The notes below the pieces were generated by a model, which saw only the letters and a list, made by a program, of their open reading frames with translations, was not told the DNA's origin and did no database searches. Source: DASRDE01 sp035652755 (GTDB lineage: Bacteria > Vulcanimicrobiota > Vulcanimicrobiia > Vulcanimicrobiales > Vulcanimicrobiaceae). Taken from it: a DNA stretch of 13,928 nucleotides. Position numbers and translations under genes: made by a program. The first letter of the stretch is position 1. Each line of letters opens with the position of its first letter. The DNA is taken from contig DASRDE010000325.1 in assembly GCA_035652755.1 (NCBI GenBank), forward strand, positions 1-13,928, read 5' to 3'. This document shows positions 1-5,546 of the stretch, piece by piece.

Positions 1-439
1 TCTTGTTGATGACGGGGATGACCGTCAGCCCCGCTTCGATCGCGAGGTGATAATTCGCCAGCGTCTGAGCCTCGATACCCTGGGCCGCATCGATGACGAG
101 CAATGCGCCTTCGCAGGCGCCGAGCGAGCGCGAAACCTCCGACGAGAAGTCGACGTGTCCCGGCGTATCGATGAAGTTGAGCCGGTACGTCTCCCCGTCT
201 TTCGCCTGATAGGAGAGCGTGACCGGATGCATCTTGATCGTGATCCCGCGCTCGCGCTCGAGGTCCATCGCATCGAGCAGCTGCGCTTCCATCTCGCGTT
301 GCGTGACCGTCTTGGTCACTTCGAGGAGACGGTCGGAAAGGGTTGTCTTCCCGTGGTCGATGTGCGCGATGATGCAGAAGTTCCGGATGCGCGACGCGAT
401 ATGCAGCTCAGCGAGCTCGGATTGGGGCTGAATGGCCAC
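1..439 (-). CDS. lepA: Elongation factor 4 (LepA), N-terminal part, cut by window edge
   Basis: This is the first 146 codons of the ribosome-associated translational GTPase LepA/EF4, which acts on stalled or mis-translocated ribosomes. Translating the minus strand gives the G1 P-loop AHIDHGKTT (about residues 25-33), the switch I region ERERGITIK (61-69) and the G3 motif DTPGH (91-95). The window ends inside the G4 NKxD motif (VIPVINK is visible). The start is GTG at 439: an in-frame TGA lies six codons upstream and there is no other start between, and the resulting N-terminus (M-A-I-Q-P-Q-S-E-L) leads straight into the family's N-terminal region. No strong ribosome binding site is visible. 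It lies 38 bases after the yggT stop, so the two are probably co-transcribed. The rest of the gene is outside the window. Confidence 0.96.
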   Translation of the reverse strand, partial: MAIQPQSELAELHIASRIRNFCIIAHIDHGKTTLSDRLLEVTKTVTQREMEAQLLDAMDLERERGITIKMHPVTLSYQAKDGETYRLNFIDTPGHVDFSSEVSRSLGACEGALLVIDAAQGIEAQTLANYHLAIEAGLTVIPVINK

Positions 440-477
440 GAGATTGGCTTCGCTTCAGGGCGCCGAAAAGACTGTAG

Positions 478-735
478 CTAGGAGCAGACCGTCCGCACGA
501 GCGCCGAGTCGATCACCTGCAGGAGTACGATGACGACCAAGAACGAGAGGTCGAGGCCGCCCAGGGGCGGGATCACCCGCCGCACGGGGATGAGGACCGG
601 TTCCACCAACATCGCGACGTAATCGGTCCAGCGTCCGCGGATGCTCGGGATCCAAGAAACGACGGCATAGACCAGCATGATCACCACGTAGATCATGATG
701 AGCTGGTGCAGGATACCGATAACCGAACAGGGCAT
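478..735 (-). CDS. yggT: YggT family small membrane protein
   Basis: This 85-residue protein matches the YggT family by size and pattern. A first hydrophobic segment (about residues 7-28) is followed by the conserved W-x-P region with a polar stretch (WIPSIRGRWTDYV, about 28-40). Next come EPVLIPVRRVIPPLGGLD (45-62) and a second membrane segment (63-78). YggT proteins are integral membrane proteins linked to cell division and envelope or osmotic functions in different bacteria; the biochemical role is not settled. The ATG at 735 is preceded by an AAGG about 8 bases upstream. The gene is followed closely by lepA. The 164 bases between it and the SRP RNA gene hold no other feature that I can support. 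Confidence 0.87.
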   Translation of the reverse strand: MPCSVIGILHQLIMIYVVIMLVYAVVSWIPSIRGRWTDYVAMLVEPVLIPVRRVIPPLGGLDLSFLVVIVLLQVIDSALVRTVCS

Positions 736-899
736 GGCGACGCCTTACTGAAGCGAGGCGAGAGCCTGGTGCGGAGAGCCGTTCGGGGACGGCGCAAGCG
801 ACCAGGGGCTCGACGCCGAGGTGGAACGAGGACGCCCGCTTGTCGCGCCGAGCGGCGAGCTCCTCCTAGAGAGGCTGTGACCGATCGTCCGTCTCCCAT

Positions 900-1016
<117 letters not shown>

Positions 1017-1023
1017 ACAGGCT

Positions 1024-1029
1024 ATGATA
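1024..1029 (-). promoter_or_regulatory. -10 box for SRP RNA
   Basis: TATCAT on the minus strand ends 7 bases before the 5' end of the SRP RNA estimated independently from pairing (1016-1017). That is the spacing expected of a sigma-70-type -10 element. I see no convincing -35 hexamer 16-18 bases further up. Confidence 0.5.
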
Positions 1030-1075
1030 CCACACCGGTACATCCCGAGTTGCACCGAGACGAGCCGGCGGGGAG

Positions 1076-1507
1076 TCAGCCGTTCAGGAGCGCGTCGATA
1101 CCCGCCTGAGCCACCTCGAGATCTTGCTCGCCGGTCCCATTGCTGACCCCTACTCCGCCGACGACCTGACCGTCGATCACGATCGGCAAACCGCCCTTCA
1201 TCGCGGTGACGAGCGAACCGCTCGCATGCGCGATCCGCAGCGCGTGCGCCGGATCGTCCCCGAGCTCGTCCGCCGTCGGGCGTCGGCGCATCGCCGCCGA
1301 GCGGGCCTTGGTGATCGAGATCGGGATCGATGCCGGGCGGGCGCCGTCCATGCGCGTGAAGGCGAGCAGGTTTCCGCCTGCATCGACGACCGCGATACAC
1401 ATCGGGACCCCGATCGCCGCGGCTTTCTTCTCCCCCGCGTGCACGATGACGTGGCTCCCTTTACACGACAGCGCGATCTGACCGCGCACGACAAATGCTT
1501 CGTCCAT
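1076..1507 (-). CDS. GlcG/HbpS family (haem-degrading domain) protein
   Basis: This 143-residue single-domain protein resembles the GlcG/HbpS (DUF336, 'Haem_degrading') family. Family signatures are a central IAVVDAGGNLLAFTRMDGA (about residues 38-56), a following ISITKARSAA segment, and a C-terminal GGLPIVIDGQVVGGVGVSNG then GTGEQDLEVAQAG pattern. Members bind haem or small organic ligands, and some act as extracellular redox sensors; the ligand here is unknown. No signal peptide is visible, so it is probably cytoplasmic. I chose the ATG at 1507. The frame stays open to 1603, but that extension is Arg/Pro-rich and runs into the divergent gene. The gene stands alone between the SRP RNA promoter region and a divergently transcribed gene. 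Confidence 0.85.
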   Translation of the reverse strand: MDEAFVVRGQIALSCKGSHVIVHAGEKKAAAIGVPMCIAVVDAGGNLLAFTRMDGARPASIPISITKARSAAMRRRPTADELGDDPAHALRIAHASGSLVTAMKGGLPIVIDGQVVGGVGVSNGTGEQDLEVAQAGIDALLNG

Positions 1508-1595
1508 ATCGCACCGTTTTCGGCGATCGCTTGCCTCCGCCTGTGTTGCCGGCGGTCGGGAAGTATGGCCCGGCGGCGAGGCGAACGCTCCGGAC

Positions 1596-2339
1596 GTGAT
1601 CACGCCCGACGTCGCGTTTCAGCAAGCCGCCAACGCCGCTGCAGCCGTCTACGAACAGGCTCCGCCGTGGATCACCTATCGTACCACCGCGCACGTCGAG
1701 GTGAAGTCGTTGAACCGGCGCACCGACGTGATGCGCGCGGTCGAGGCGCGGACCCGCGACGACTTGGCGATCATGCAGGACTTGCCCAAGGGCGCTACGC
1801 GGATCGGCCACGCGTTCCCGATCTTGCCGACGTTCGACGCGCTCTCGTACTTTCGGCTGGTCGGGACCGGCGGACCGCACAATGCGCTCGACTCCTACGT
1901 GACCGACGTCCGGCCGCTGCGCTTCACCGCCGGGAACGAAGCGAACAGCGGCGCCGACGTCGTCGTAACCAACCTCAAGTATTACTACGCGCAGTACGCG
2001 CCCGATTCGAGCGACGACCCGAACGGCAAGACGCACATCCTCTTGCGACCGCTGCAAACCCTTTTGCGCGACTACCGCGGGAACTTGTTCTTCTCGGAAC
2101 TCGTCATCGACAACCAGACCCATCTCCCGTCGCGCGTCGTCTTCACCGGGCTCAACGATCGGAAATTCGTCGTCGATTACGTCATGGTGCAAGACCACTG
2201 GGTCGTGAACCACGCATTTTACGAAGAGACCGAATACGGGCCCTTACATATCGGGCGAATCCATTTTACGGTCGACGCGACGTTCGACGACTTCGGCTTC
2301 CCTCAGACCCCGCCCGACCCGCGTCTAGCGCAGCAGTGA
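1596..2339 (+). CDS. Hypothetical protein, probably envelope-associated (LolA-like pattern)
   Basis: This is the only plus-strand protein gene in the window. I do not recognise the family. The 247 residues alternate short beta-type segments rich in Tyr, Val and Thr. The C-terminal half (FSELVIDNQTHLPSRVVF, then KFVVDYVMVQDHWVVNH) has the rhythm of LolA/LolB-like or outer-membrane lipoprotein-sorting domains, where 'D..T.LP.RV.' is followed by a strand describing a target. That is a fold guess, not a match. The only usual start is GTG at 1596. The same frame is open upstream back to a TGA at 1479, and residues just before the GTG (RRSLASACVAGG) look like a fragment of an export signal, but they have no ATG, GTG or TTG in front. 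The mature protein may be exported. It converges on tRNA-Ser(CGA). Confidence 0.7.
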   Translation: MITPDVAFQQAANAAAAVYEQAPPWITYRTTAHVEVKSLNRRTDVMRAVEARTRDDLAIMQDLPKGATRIGHAFPILPTFDALSYFRLVGTGGPHNALDSYVTDVRPLRFTAGNEANSGADVVVTNLKYYYAQYAPDSSDDPNGKTHILLRPLQTLLRDYRGNLFFSELVIDNQTHLPSRVVFTGLNDRKFVVDYVMVQDHWVVNHAFYEETEYGPLHIGRIHFTVDATFDDFGFPQTPPDPRLAQQ

Positions 2340-2350
2340 GACCCTCGCCG

Positions 2351-2381
2351 AAAAAGAAAACGGCGGGCGCTGAGCCCGTCG
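2351..2381 (-). terminator. Rho-independent terminator after tRNA-Ser(CGA)
   Basis: On the minus strand a GC-rich stem (GCGACGGGC with GCCCGCCGT, one A-C mismatch, loop TCAGC) is followed by TTTTCTTTTT. It lies about 10 bases beyond the CCA end of tRNA-Ser(CGA), and ends the tRNA/tadA unit. Read on the plus strand, the hairpin is followed by GCTTTCG, which is too poor in T to serve the convergent plus-strand gene well. Confidence 0.75.
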
Positions 2382-2390
2382 CTTTCGTCA

Positions 2391-2481
2391 TGGCGGAGAG
2401 GGAGAGATTCGAACTCTCGAGACGCTCATCACGTCTGCCCGCTTTCGAGGCGGGTGCCTTCAACCACTCGACCACCTCTCC
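2391..2481 (-). tRNA. tRNA-Ser (anticodon CGA), CCA encoded
   Basis: This is a class II tRNA. The acceptor stem GGAGAGG pairs with CCTCTCC, followed by discriminator G and an encoded CCA. The anticodon stem CCCGC/GCGGG encloses the loop CTCGAAA (anticodon CGA, reading UCG). The long variable arm is AGACG/CGTCT and the T loop is TTCGAAT. It lies 24 bases after the tadA stop, so it is probably processed from the tadA transcript. It is the only tRNA of the five in this window with a genomically encoded CCA. Confidence 0.97.
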
Positions 2482-2505
2482 AGGCGGCAAAATGACCGGT
2501 GCAGA

Positions 2506-3000
2506 TTAGCGCCGTTTCCGGAAGAACCCTTGCAACTGCGCGGCGGTTTCCGCTTCGAGGACGCCCGCGGTCACTTCGATGCGGTGATTGAGCGCCGGAT
2601 GCCTCACCACGTCGAGCACGCTGCCGGCCGCGCCCCCCTTGGGGTCCGGGCAACCGTACACCACGCGCCGGATCCGCGCCGCGACCATCGCACCCGCGCA
2701 CATCACGCACGGCTCCTTCGTCACGTAGATCGTTGCGTCGGAAAGCCGCCACGACCGCAGGAGGCGGGCCGCCTGTGCGAGCGCGAGCATTTCGGCGTGC
2801 GCGGTTGCATCGGGGCGCGCTTCCTTCTCGTTCTTCGCTTCGACGACAACGTCGCCGCTGACCAAAACCGCTCCGATCGGAACGTCGCCGGCATCTTCAG
2901 CCTGCTGCGCAAGCGCGATCGCGCGGCGCATGAAGTCTTCGTCGGTGCTTTCCATTTCAAATGTAGGGGCCGCCGTGCGTCCGCGAATGCGCGGCCTCAC
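2506..3000 (-). CDS. tadA: tRNA-specific adenosine deaminase TadA
   Basis: TadA deaminates A34 to inosine in tRNA-Arg(ACG), allowing one tRNA to read CGU, CGC and CGA. The 164-residue product has the cytidine-deaminase-fold zinc site: HAE (H68 ligand, E70 proton shuttle) and PCVMC (C98 and C101 ligands). It also has the family's G-D-V-P-I-G-A-V near the N-terminus and the KGGAAGS and FFRKRR regions at the end. The position usually held by Leu before EPC is Lys here (TKEPC). I chose GTG at 3000 because AGAGAGGG lies 5 bases before it. ATG at 2955 (149 residues, no ribosome binding site) is closer to usual family length and cannot be excluded. It sits between tRNA-Arg(CCG) and tRNA-Ser(CGA), about 0.6 kb from the gene of its substrate tRNA-Arg(ACG). 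Confidence 0.95.
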   Translation of the reverse strand: MRPRIRGRTAAPTFEMESTDEDFMRRAIALAQQAEDAGDVPIGAVLVSGDVVVEAKNEKEARPDATAHAEMLALAQAARLLRSWRLSDATIYVTKEPCVMCAGAMVAARIRRVVYGCPDPKGGAAGSVLDVVRHPALNHRIEVTAGVLEAETAAQLQGFFRKRR

Positions 3001-3020
3001 GACGACCCTCTCTGACGATT

Positions 3021-3094
3021 CGCGCTCGAGACGATTCGAACGTCCGACCCCTACCTTCGGAGGGTAGTGCTCTATCCAGCTGAGCTACGAGCGC
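3021..3094 (-). tRNA. tRNA-Arg (anticodon CCG)
   Basis: The acceptor GCGCTCG pairs with CGAGCGC, with discriminator G. The anticodon stem CTACC/GGTAG encloses the loop CTCCGAA, giving anticodon CCG. D arm GCTC/GAGC and T loop TTCGAAT are standard. It has no encoded CCA. It lies 12 bases after the stop of the 78-residue gene and 20 bases before the tadA GTG, so it appears embedded in a mixed transcript. Confidence 0.96.
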
Positions 3095-3106
3095 GCGCAC
3101 CAGCGA

Positions 3107-3343
3107 TTACCGCTGGTTTTCTGATGGATTCCCCGGCGTCGGAATGTGCTTGAACAGATCGAGCTTGTGATCGACGAGGCCGCGATAGAACTTGCGCACG
3201 CAGTCCGGATGCCCGAAGAAATACGTGCGCGCGTACGCGAGGTCGTCGCCCGAACTGTCGGGCACGTAGTGCGAGATCTCGATCTCTTCCATTTGATTGC
3301 GATCGGCCGGATGAGGGCAGAAATCGCACGGGATGGTCGACAT
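3107..3343 (-). CDS. Hypothetical 78-residue protein with possible zinc site (CxxC...HxxC)
   Basis: I do not recognise this protein. It begins MSTIPCDFCPH and contains C6-x2-C9 and, 35 residues later, H45-x2-C48 in YFFGHPDCVRKF. This is a spacing plausible for a single treble-clef or zinc-ribbon-like metal site, and the spacer is acidic. The pattern FGHPDCVRKFY resembles small domains in which a Cys/His pair caps a helix. An AGAGGT lies about 11 bases before the ATG. The gene occupies the space between tRNA-Met and tRNA-Arg(CCG), in the same direction, with only 12 bases to the latter. Because it sits in a tRNA/tadA unit, a role in RNA binding or tRNA metabolism is conceivable, but that is inference from position alone. 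Confidence 0.72.
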   Translation of the reverse strand: MSTIPCDFCPHPADRNQMEEIEISHYVPDSSGDDLAYARTYFFGHPDCVRKFYRGLVDHKLDLFKHIPTPGNPSENQR

Positions 3344-3371
3344 ACTGTGAGTGTACCTCTGAACGCGGGAA

Positions 3372-3393
3372 CGGCCGCCCGTGTCGGCGGCCG
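3372..3393 (-). terminator. Strong hairpin after tRNA-Met, without a U-tract
   Basis: On the minus strand CGGCCGCC and GGCGGCCG form a perfect 8-bp stem around the loop GACACG, 14 bases past the 3' end of tRNA-Met. Only GTTCCC follows, so it is a poor intrinsic terminator. It may instead be an attenuator or a processing/stability element between the tRNA and the 78-residue gene. Confidence 0.35.
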
Positions 3394-3406
3394 CGCCCGG
3401 TAAACG

Positions 3407-3478
3407 TGACTCGGGTAGGATTCGAACCTACGGCCTAGGGCTTATGAGTCCCCCGCTCTACCGCTGAGCTACCGAGCC
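3407..3478 (-). tRNA. tRNA-Met (anticodon CAT), elongator type
   Basis: The acceptor GGCTCGG pairs with CCGAGTC (one G-U), discriminator A. The anticodon loop is CTCATAA within a GGGGA/GCCCT stem that has an A-G mismatch at its inner end. D arm GCTC/GAGC and T loop TTCGAAT are standard. The regular 1-72 pairing argues against initiator tRNA. The GGC start and GACTCATAA context resemble elongator tRNA-Met rather than the lysidine-modified tRNA-Ile(CAT), but the latter cannot be fully excluded by eye. No CCA is encoded. Confidence 0.9.
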
Positions 3479-3496
3479 TCAACCGTTCGACGCTCT

Positions 3497-3525
3497 ACTG
3501 TACCAAACCCGGGAGGCGCCATCAA
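3497..3525 (-). promoter_or_regulatory. Sigma-70-type promoter for tRNA-Met and downstream genes
   Basis: On the minus strand TTGATG (3520-3525) and TACAGT (3497-3502) are separated by exactly 17 bases, giving a start near 3490, about 12 bases before tRNA-Met. It lies directly after the terminator of tRNA-Arg(ACG). It therefore probably starts an independent unit: tRNA-Met, 78-residue gene, tRNA-Arg(CCG), tadA, tRNA-Ser(CGA). Confidence 0.65.
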
Positions 3526-3532
3526 GGCTGCG

Positions 3533-3560
3533 AAAAGCCACGCGCTCGGCACGCGTGGCT
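3533..3560 (-). terminator. Rho-independent terminator after tRNA-Arg(ACG)
   Basis: On the minus strand AGCCACGCG and CGCGTGGCT form a perfect 9-bp stem with loop TGCCGAG, ending in TTTT. It lies 8 bases beyond the 3' end of tRNA-Arg(ACG) and just before the promoter of tRNA-Met, so it separates two tRNA transcription units. Confidence 0.8.
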
Positions 3561-3568
3561 ACGCAAAT

Positions 3569-3642
3569 CGCGGTCGGAGGGACTCGAACCCCCAGCCTAC
3601 AAGTTCGTAGCCTGTTGCTCTATCCAATTGAGCTACGACCGC
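3569..3642 (-). tRNA. tRNA-Arg (anticodon ACG)
   Basis: The acceptor GCGGTCG pairs with CGACCGC, discriminator G, no CCA encoded. The anticodon loop is CTACGAA, giving anticodon ACG. In bacteria A34 of this tRNA is the standard substrate of TadA, whose gene lies about 0.6 kb further along the same strand. D arm GCTC/GAGC and T loop TTCGAGT are normal. Confidence 0.97.
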
Positions 3643-3646
3643 ACAG

Positions 3647-3676
3647 CCGCGAAGGGTACTTCGCGGTTTTCTTTTT
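3647..3676 (+). terminator. Plus-strand intrinsic terminator of unknown transcript
   Basis: On the plus strand CCGCGAAG and CTTCGCGG form a perfect 8-bp stem with loop GGTA, followed by TTTTCTTTTT. It has every mark of a Rho-independent terminator in the plus direction. No plus-strand gene lies upstream for more than 1.3 kb. Read on the minus strand, the hairpin is preceded by an A-tract and followed by CTGTGCGG, so it should not terminate the minus-strand tRNA transcript. Confidence 0.65.
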
Positions 3677-3696
3677 CCCTGTCGAAATCCAAGCAT

Positions 3697-3784
3697 CGGA
3701 GAGGGAGGGATTCGAACCCTCGGACGGTTTTTGACCGTCGGTCATTTAGCAAACGACTGGTTTCAGCCACTCACCCACCTCTCC
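3697..3784 (-). tRNA. tRNA-Ser (anticodon GCT)
   Basis: This is a class II tRNA. The acceptor GGAGAGG pairs with CCTCTCC, discriminator G, no CCA encoded. The anticodon stem GTCGT/ATGAC encloses TTGCTAA, anticodon GCT (AGC/AGU codons). A long variable arm GACGGT/ACCGTC with loop CAAAA and T loop TTCGAAT complete it. Confidence 0.97.
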
Positions 3785-3813
3785 AAAGCCGGGCCGAGCT
3801 CGGGTCGCGGACC

Positions 3814-3819
3814 ACTATA
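3814..3819 (-). promoter_or_regulatory. Extended -10 box for tRNA-Ser(GCT)
   Basis: TGGTATAGT on the minus strand is an extended -10 element (TGn followed by TATAGT). It ends 29 bases before the 5' end of tRNA-Ser(GCT) and probably also drives tRNA-Arg(ACG). No good -35 hexamer is visible (AGGTTC lies at 17 bases). Confidence 0.5.
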
Positions 3820-3864
3820 CCACAGGCCGGCGGCTCGAACCTAGCGCGCGCCGTCTTGCCGAAG

Positions 3865-4413
3865 CTAAGTCGACGGCGGCGGTGAGTGCGGCGGCGGCTC
3901 GTCGACGAATTCGGGCGTAACGCGCGGCGCTGCCGGCTCCCGCACGCGCGGACGCGCGAACAGCGCGTCGATGCCTGCGACGCGTCCGGCCGGCACGGCG
4001 AGCATCATAAACGACAGCACGAAGGCGGCGCCGTCCAGCGTCCCGATCGTTTCAAGGTGCGTCAGTTCGCCCTGGGCAGCCATGTAGTTCAACGTCAAGA
4101 AGCAGCCGACAAACCCCGCGAAGCGCGTGAAGAAACCCAAGAGGAGTGCTGCGCCCGTGAGCACTTCACCCAGACGCACGAGCTCCGCAAAGAGGCCGGC
4201 GTTCGGAATGACGACGCCGACTAAGAAGTCATGATATGGACCGGTTAGGGAACTTGCCGCATCCTGAACCATCTTGAGCATGAATCCGTTCGGCGGCATG
4301 AATCGCTCGGGGTGAAGAAACTTGGGAATCCCGTGCACGAGCCAAAAAAGCCCGGCATAGATCCGCAGCAGCGTGAACCACGTTGCGTACGTCCAATGCG
4401 ATGCCATCTTCAC
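3865..4413 (-). CDS. DoxX family membrane protein
   Basis: This 182-residue protein has the DoxX pattern. The first membrane helix includes LLRIYAGLFWLVHGIPKFLHP (about 15-35), with the family's G-x-x-K-F turn. Helices follow at about 63-80 (with a polar face), 84-105 and 125-145, and the tail from about 155 is Pro-rich and polar. DoxX proteins are four-helix membrane proteins found in quinol-linked and redox-stress complexes; the partner here is unknown. GTG at 4413 overlaps the TGA of the upstream glycosyltransferase (GTGA) and has GAGAG 6 bases before it. ATG at 4407 is the alternative. It is the last gene of the long minus-strand run. No clear terminator follows before the tRNA-Ser promoter. 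Confidence 0.86.
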   Translation of the reverse strand: MKMASHWTYATWFTLLRIYAGLFWLVHGIPKFLHPERFMPPNGFMLKMVQDAASSLTGPYHDFLVGVVIPNAGLFAELVRLGEVLTGAALLLGFFTRFAGFVGCFLTLNYMAAQGELTHLETIGTLDGAAFVLSFMMLAVPAGRVAGIDALFARPRVREPAAPRVTPEFVDEPPPHSPPPST

Positions 4414-5546
4414 GCGATTCTCTCCCCTCTTGCACCTGCGACCCGGCGGATCGCTGCGGCCGCGTCCGCCGCTGCATTCGGTTTGGCCAACGCTGCCATT
4501 GCGACCCGCATGCGTTCCCGCTTCTGCACGTCACGCAAGAGCATCTGAACGCGCTGGGCGAGATCCTCGCTCTTCTTGGCGCGCACCGCGGCTCCGCCCG
4601 ATACCAGGAAGCGGGTATTTCGCTCTTCTTGACCGGGCAGCGGTTTAAAAAGCAGCAGCGGAACACCTGCGGCCAAGGCCTCCGACGACGTCAATCCCCC
4701 GGGCTTGGTGACGAGCAGATCGGCTGCGTGCATGTAGTCGTGGACGTTATCTACAAAGCGCAGCACGCGGACCGGGTACTGCATGCGGGCCGCACACTCC
4801 AGCGCCCGGGCTTCTGCGCGCCGGCTGCGCCCCACGATGACAACCGCGCACAGCGAATCGTCGACCTGCGCCAGCGCGCGCATGATCGTCTCGAGCGGAG
4901 CGATGCCCAAGCCGCCACCCATCACCAGCACGATCCGGCGATCGGGCGGGAGTTCTAAGCGCCGCGCCAGTTGGTCGCGACCGCGCGACGTTTCCCCGAA
5001 CTCGGGCGAAATCGGAATTCCCGACGCGACGATGCGCTGGGGATCGACTCCTCTGGCGATGAGCTGCTGGCGCATCTGATCGGTTGCGACGGCGTAGCCG
5101 TCGACGTTCGCATGTATCCAAAATGCATGCACCGCAAAATCCGTCACCACGCCGAAAACGGGCGGCGCATCCGCGAACTCATGCTTGTACTCGGCCATCA
5201 CGCCGCATGGGAAGGCGTGCGTACAGACGACGACGTCCGGCGCGTACTGAGTGAGAAACGGGCGGATGTTCGAGGCCGTGAATTGATGCACCCAAGCGCG
5301 AAAGGGACCGACGTCGGTGGCCTTTTCGGCGCGCGCGTAGATGAAGCGGTACATCTGCGGGATGGTCTTGACCAGGCCCAGGTAACCGTTGGAGACCACT
5401 CGCGAAAACATCGCGGCCGAAAATTTGTACGAATCGACGATCGTGGACTCGAGATCGGGGGTCGACAGCGCTAAAGCATTACGCAGCGCCTTTGCCGCCG
5501 ACGTATGGCCGACGCCGACGTCCGCGGTCAAGAATAGGACGCGAAT
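4410..5546 (-). CDS. Glycolipid glycosyltransferase, MGDG synthase/UgtP type (GT28)
   Basis: This 378-residue protein resembles processive diacylglycerol glycosyltransferases (Bacillus UgtP) and plant MGDG synthases, which transfer sugar from a nucleotide-sugar to diacylglycerol at the cytoplasmic face. The N-terminal domain begins with a strand then TADVGVGHTSAA, where the GH turn is the acceptor-side loop. The C-terminal domain has VMGGGLGIAPLE (about 208-219), TKPGGLTSSEAL (280-291) and FKPLPGQEERN (300-310), the sugar-nucleotide and PGQE signatures of the family. The usual start TTG at 5531 would delete the first beta strand. The codons before it read I-R-V-L-F-L, matching the expected M-R-V-L-F-L, with ATT at 5546 immediately after the upstream stop TAG. 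I therefore annotate an ATT start, with a purine-rich AGAGAGAGCGGA upstream. Acceptor and sugar are not determined. Confidence 0.85.
   Translation of the reverse strand: MRVLFLTADVGVGHTSAAKALRNALALSTPDLESTIVDSYKFSAAMFSRVVSNGYLGLVKTIPQMYRFIYARAEKATDVGPFRAWVHQFTASNIRPFLTQYAPDVVVCTHAFPCGVMAEYKHEFADAPPVFGVVTDFAVHAFWIHANVDGYAVATDQMRQQLIARGVDPQRIVASGIPISPEFGETSRGRDQLARRLELPPDRRIVLVMGGGLGIAPLETIMRALAQVDDSLCAVVIVGRSRRAEARALECAARMQYPVRVLRFVDNVHDYMHAADLLVTKPGGLTSSEALAAGVPLLLFKPLPGQEERNTRFLVSGGAAVRAKKSEDLAQRVQMLLRDVQKRERMRVAMAALAKPNAAADAAAAIRRVAGARGERIA

Noticed and set aside
736..899. Gap between the SRP RNA and yggT, looked at for an Alu domain, a small gene or a terminator
   Set aside because: The SRP RNA closes on itself at about 900-1016, hairpins here are short (4 bp), there is no T-run, and the open frames are Arg/Pro-rich shadows.
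1508..1595. Possible divergent promoters between the GlcG/HbpS gene and the plus-strand gene
   Set aside because: Only weak CATACT or TATGGC-like hexamers are present and none has a partner at normal spacing.
1124..2509. A 461-codon plus-strand open frame across the GlcG/HbpS gene and the hypothetical gene
   Set aside because: Its translation is Arg-rich and low in complexity, overlaps two better genes, and runs through tRNA-Ser(CGA). It is a by-product of GC-rich third positions.
2956..3020. Small hairpin CCGCG-CATT-CGCGG before tadA as a riboswitch or terminator
   Set aside because: The 5-bp stem without a T-run is common in GC-rich DNA, and it lies within the likely tadA coding sequence if GTG 3000 is the start.
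2391..3784. tRNA genes as integration sites for a mobile element
   Set aside because: No integrase, no repeated tRNA 3' fragment and no foreign-looking genes lie nearby. All neighbours are housekeeping.
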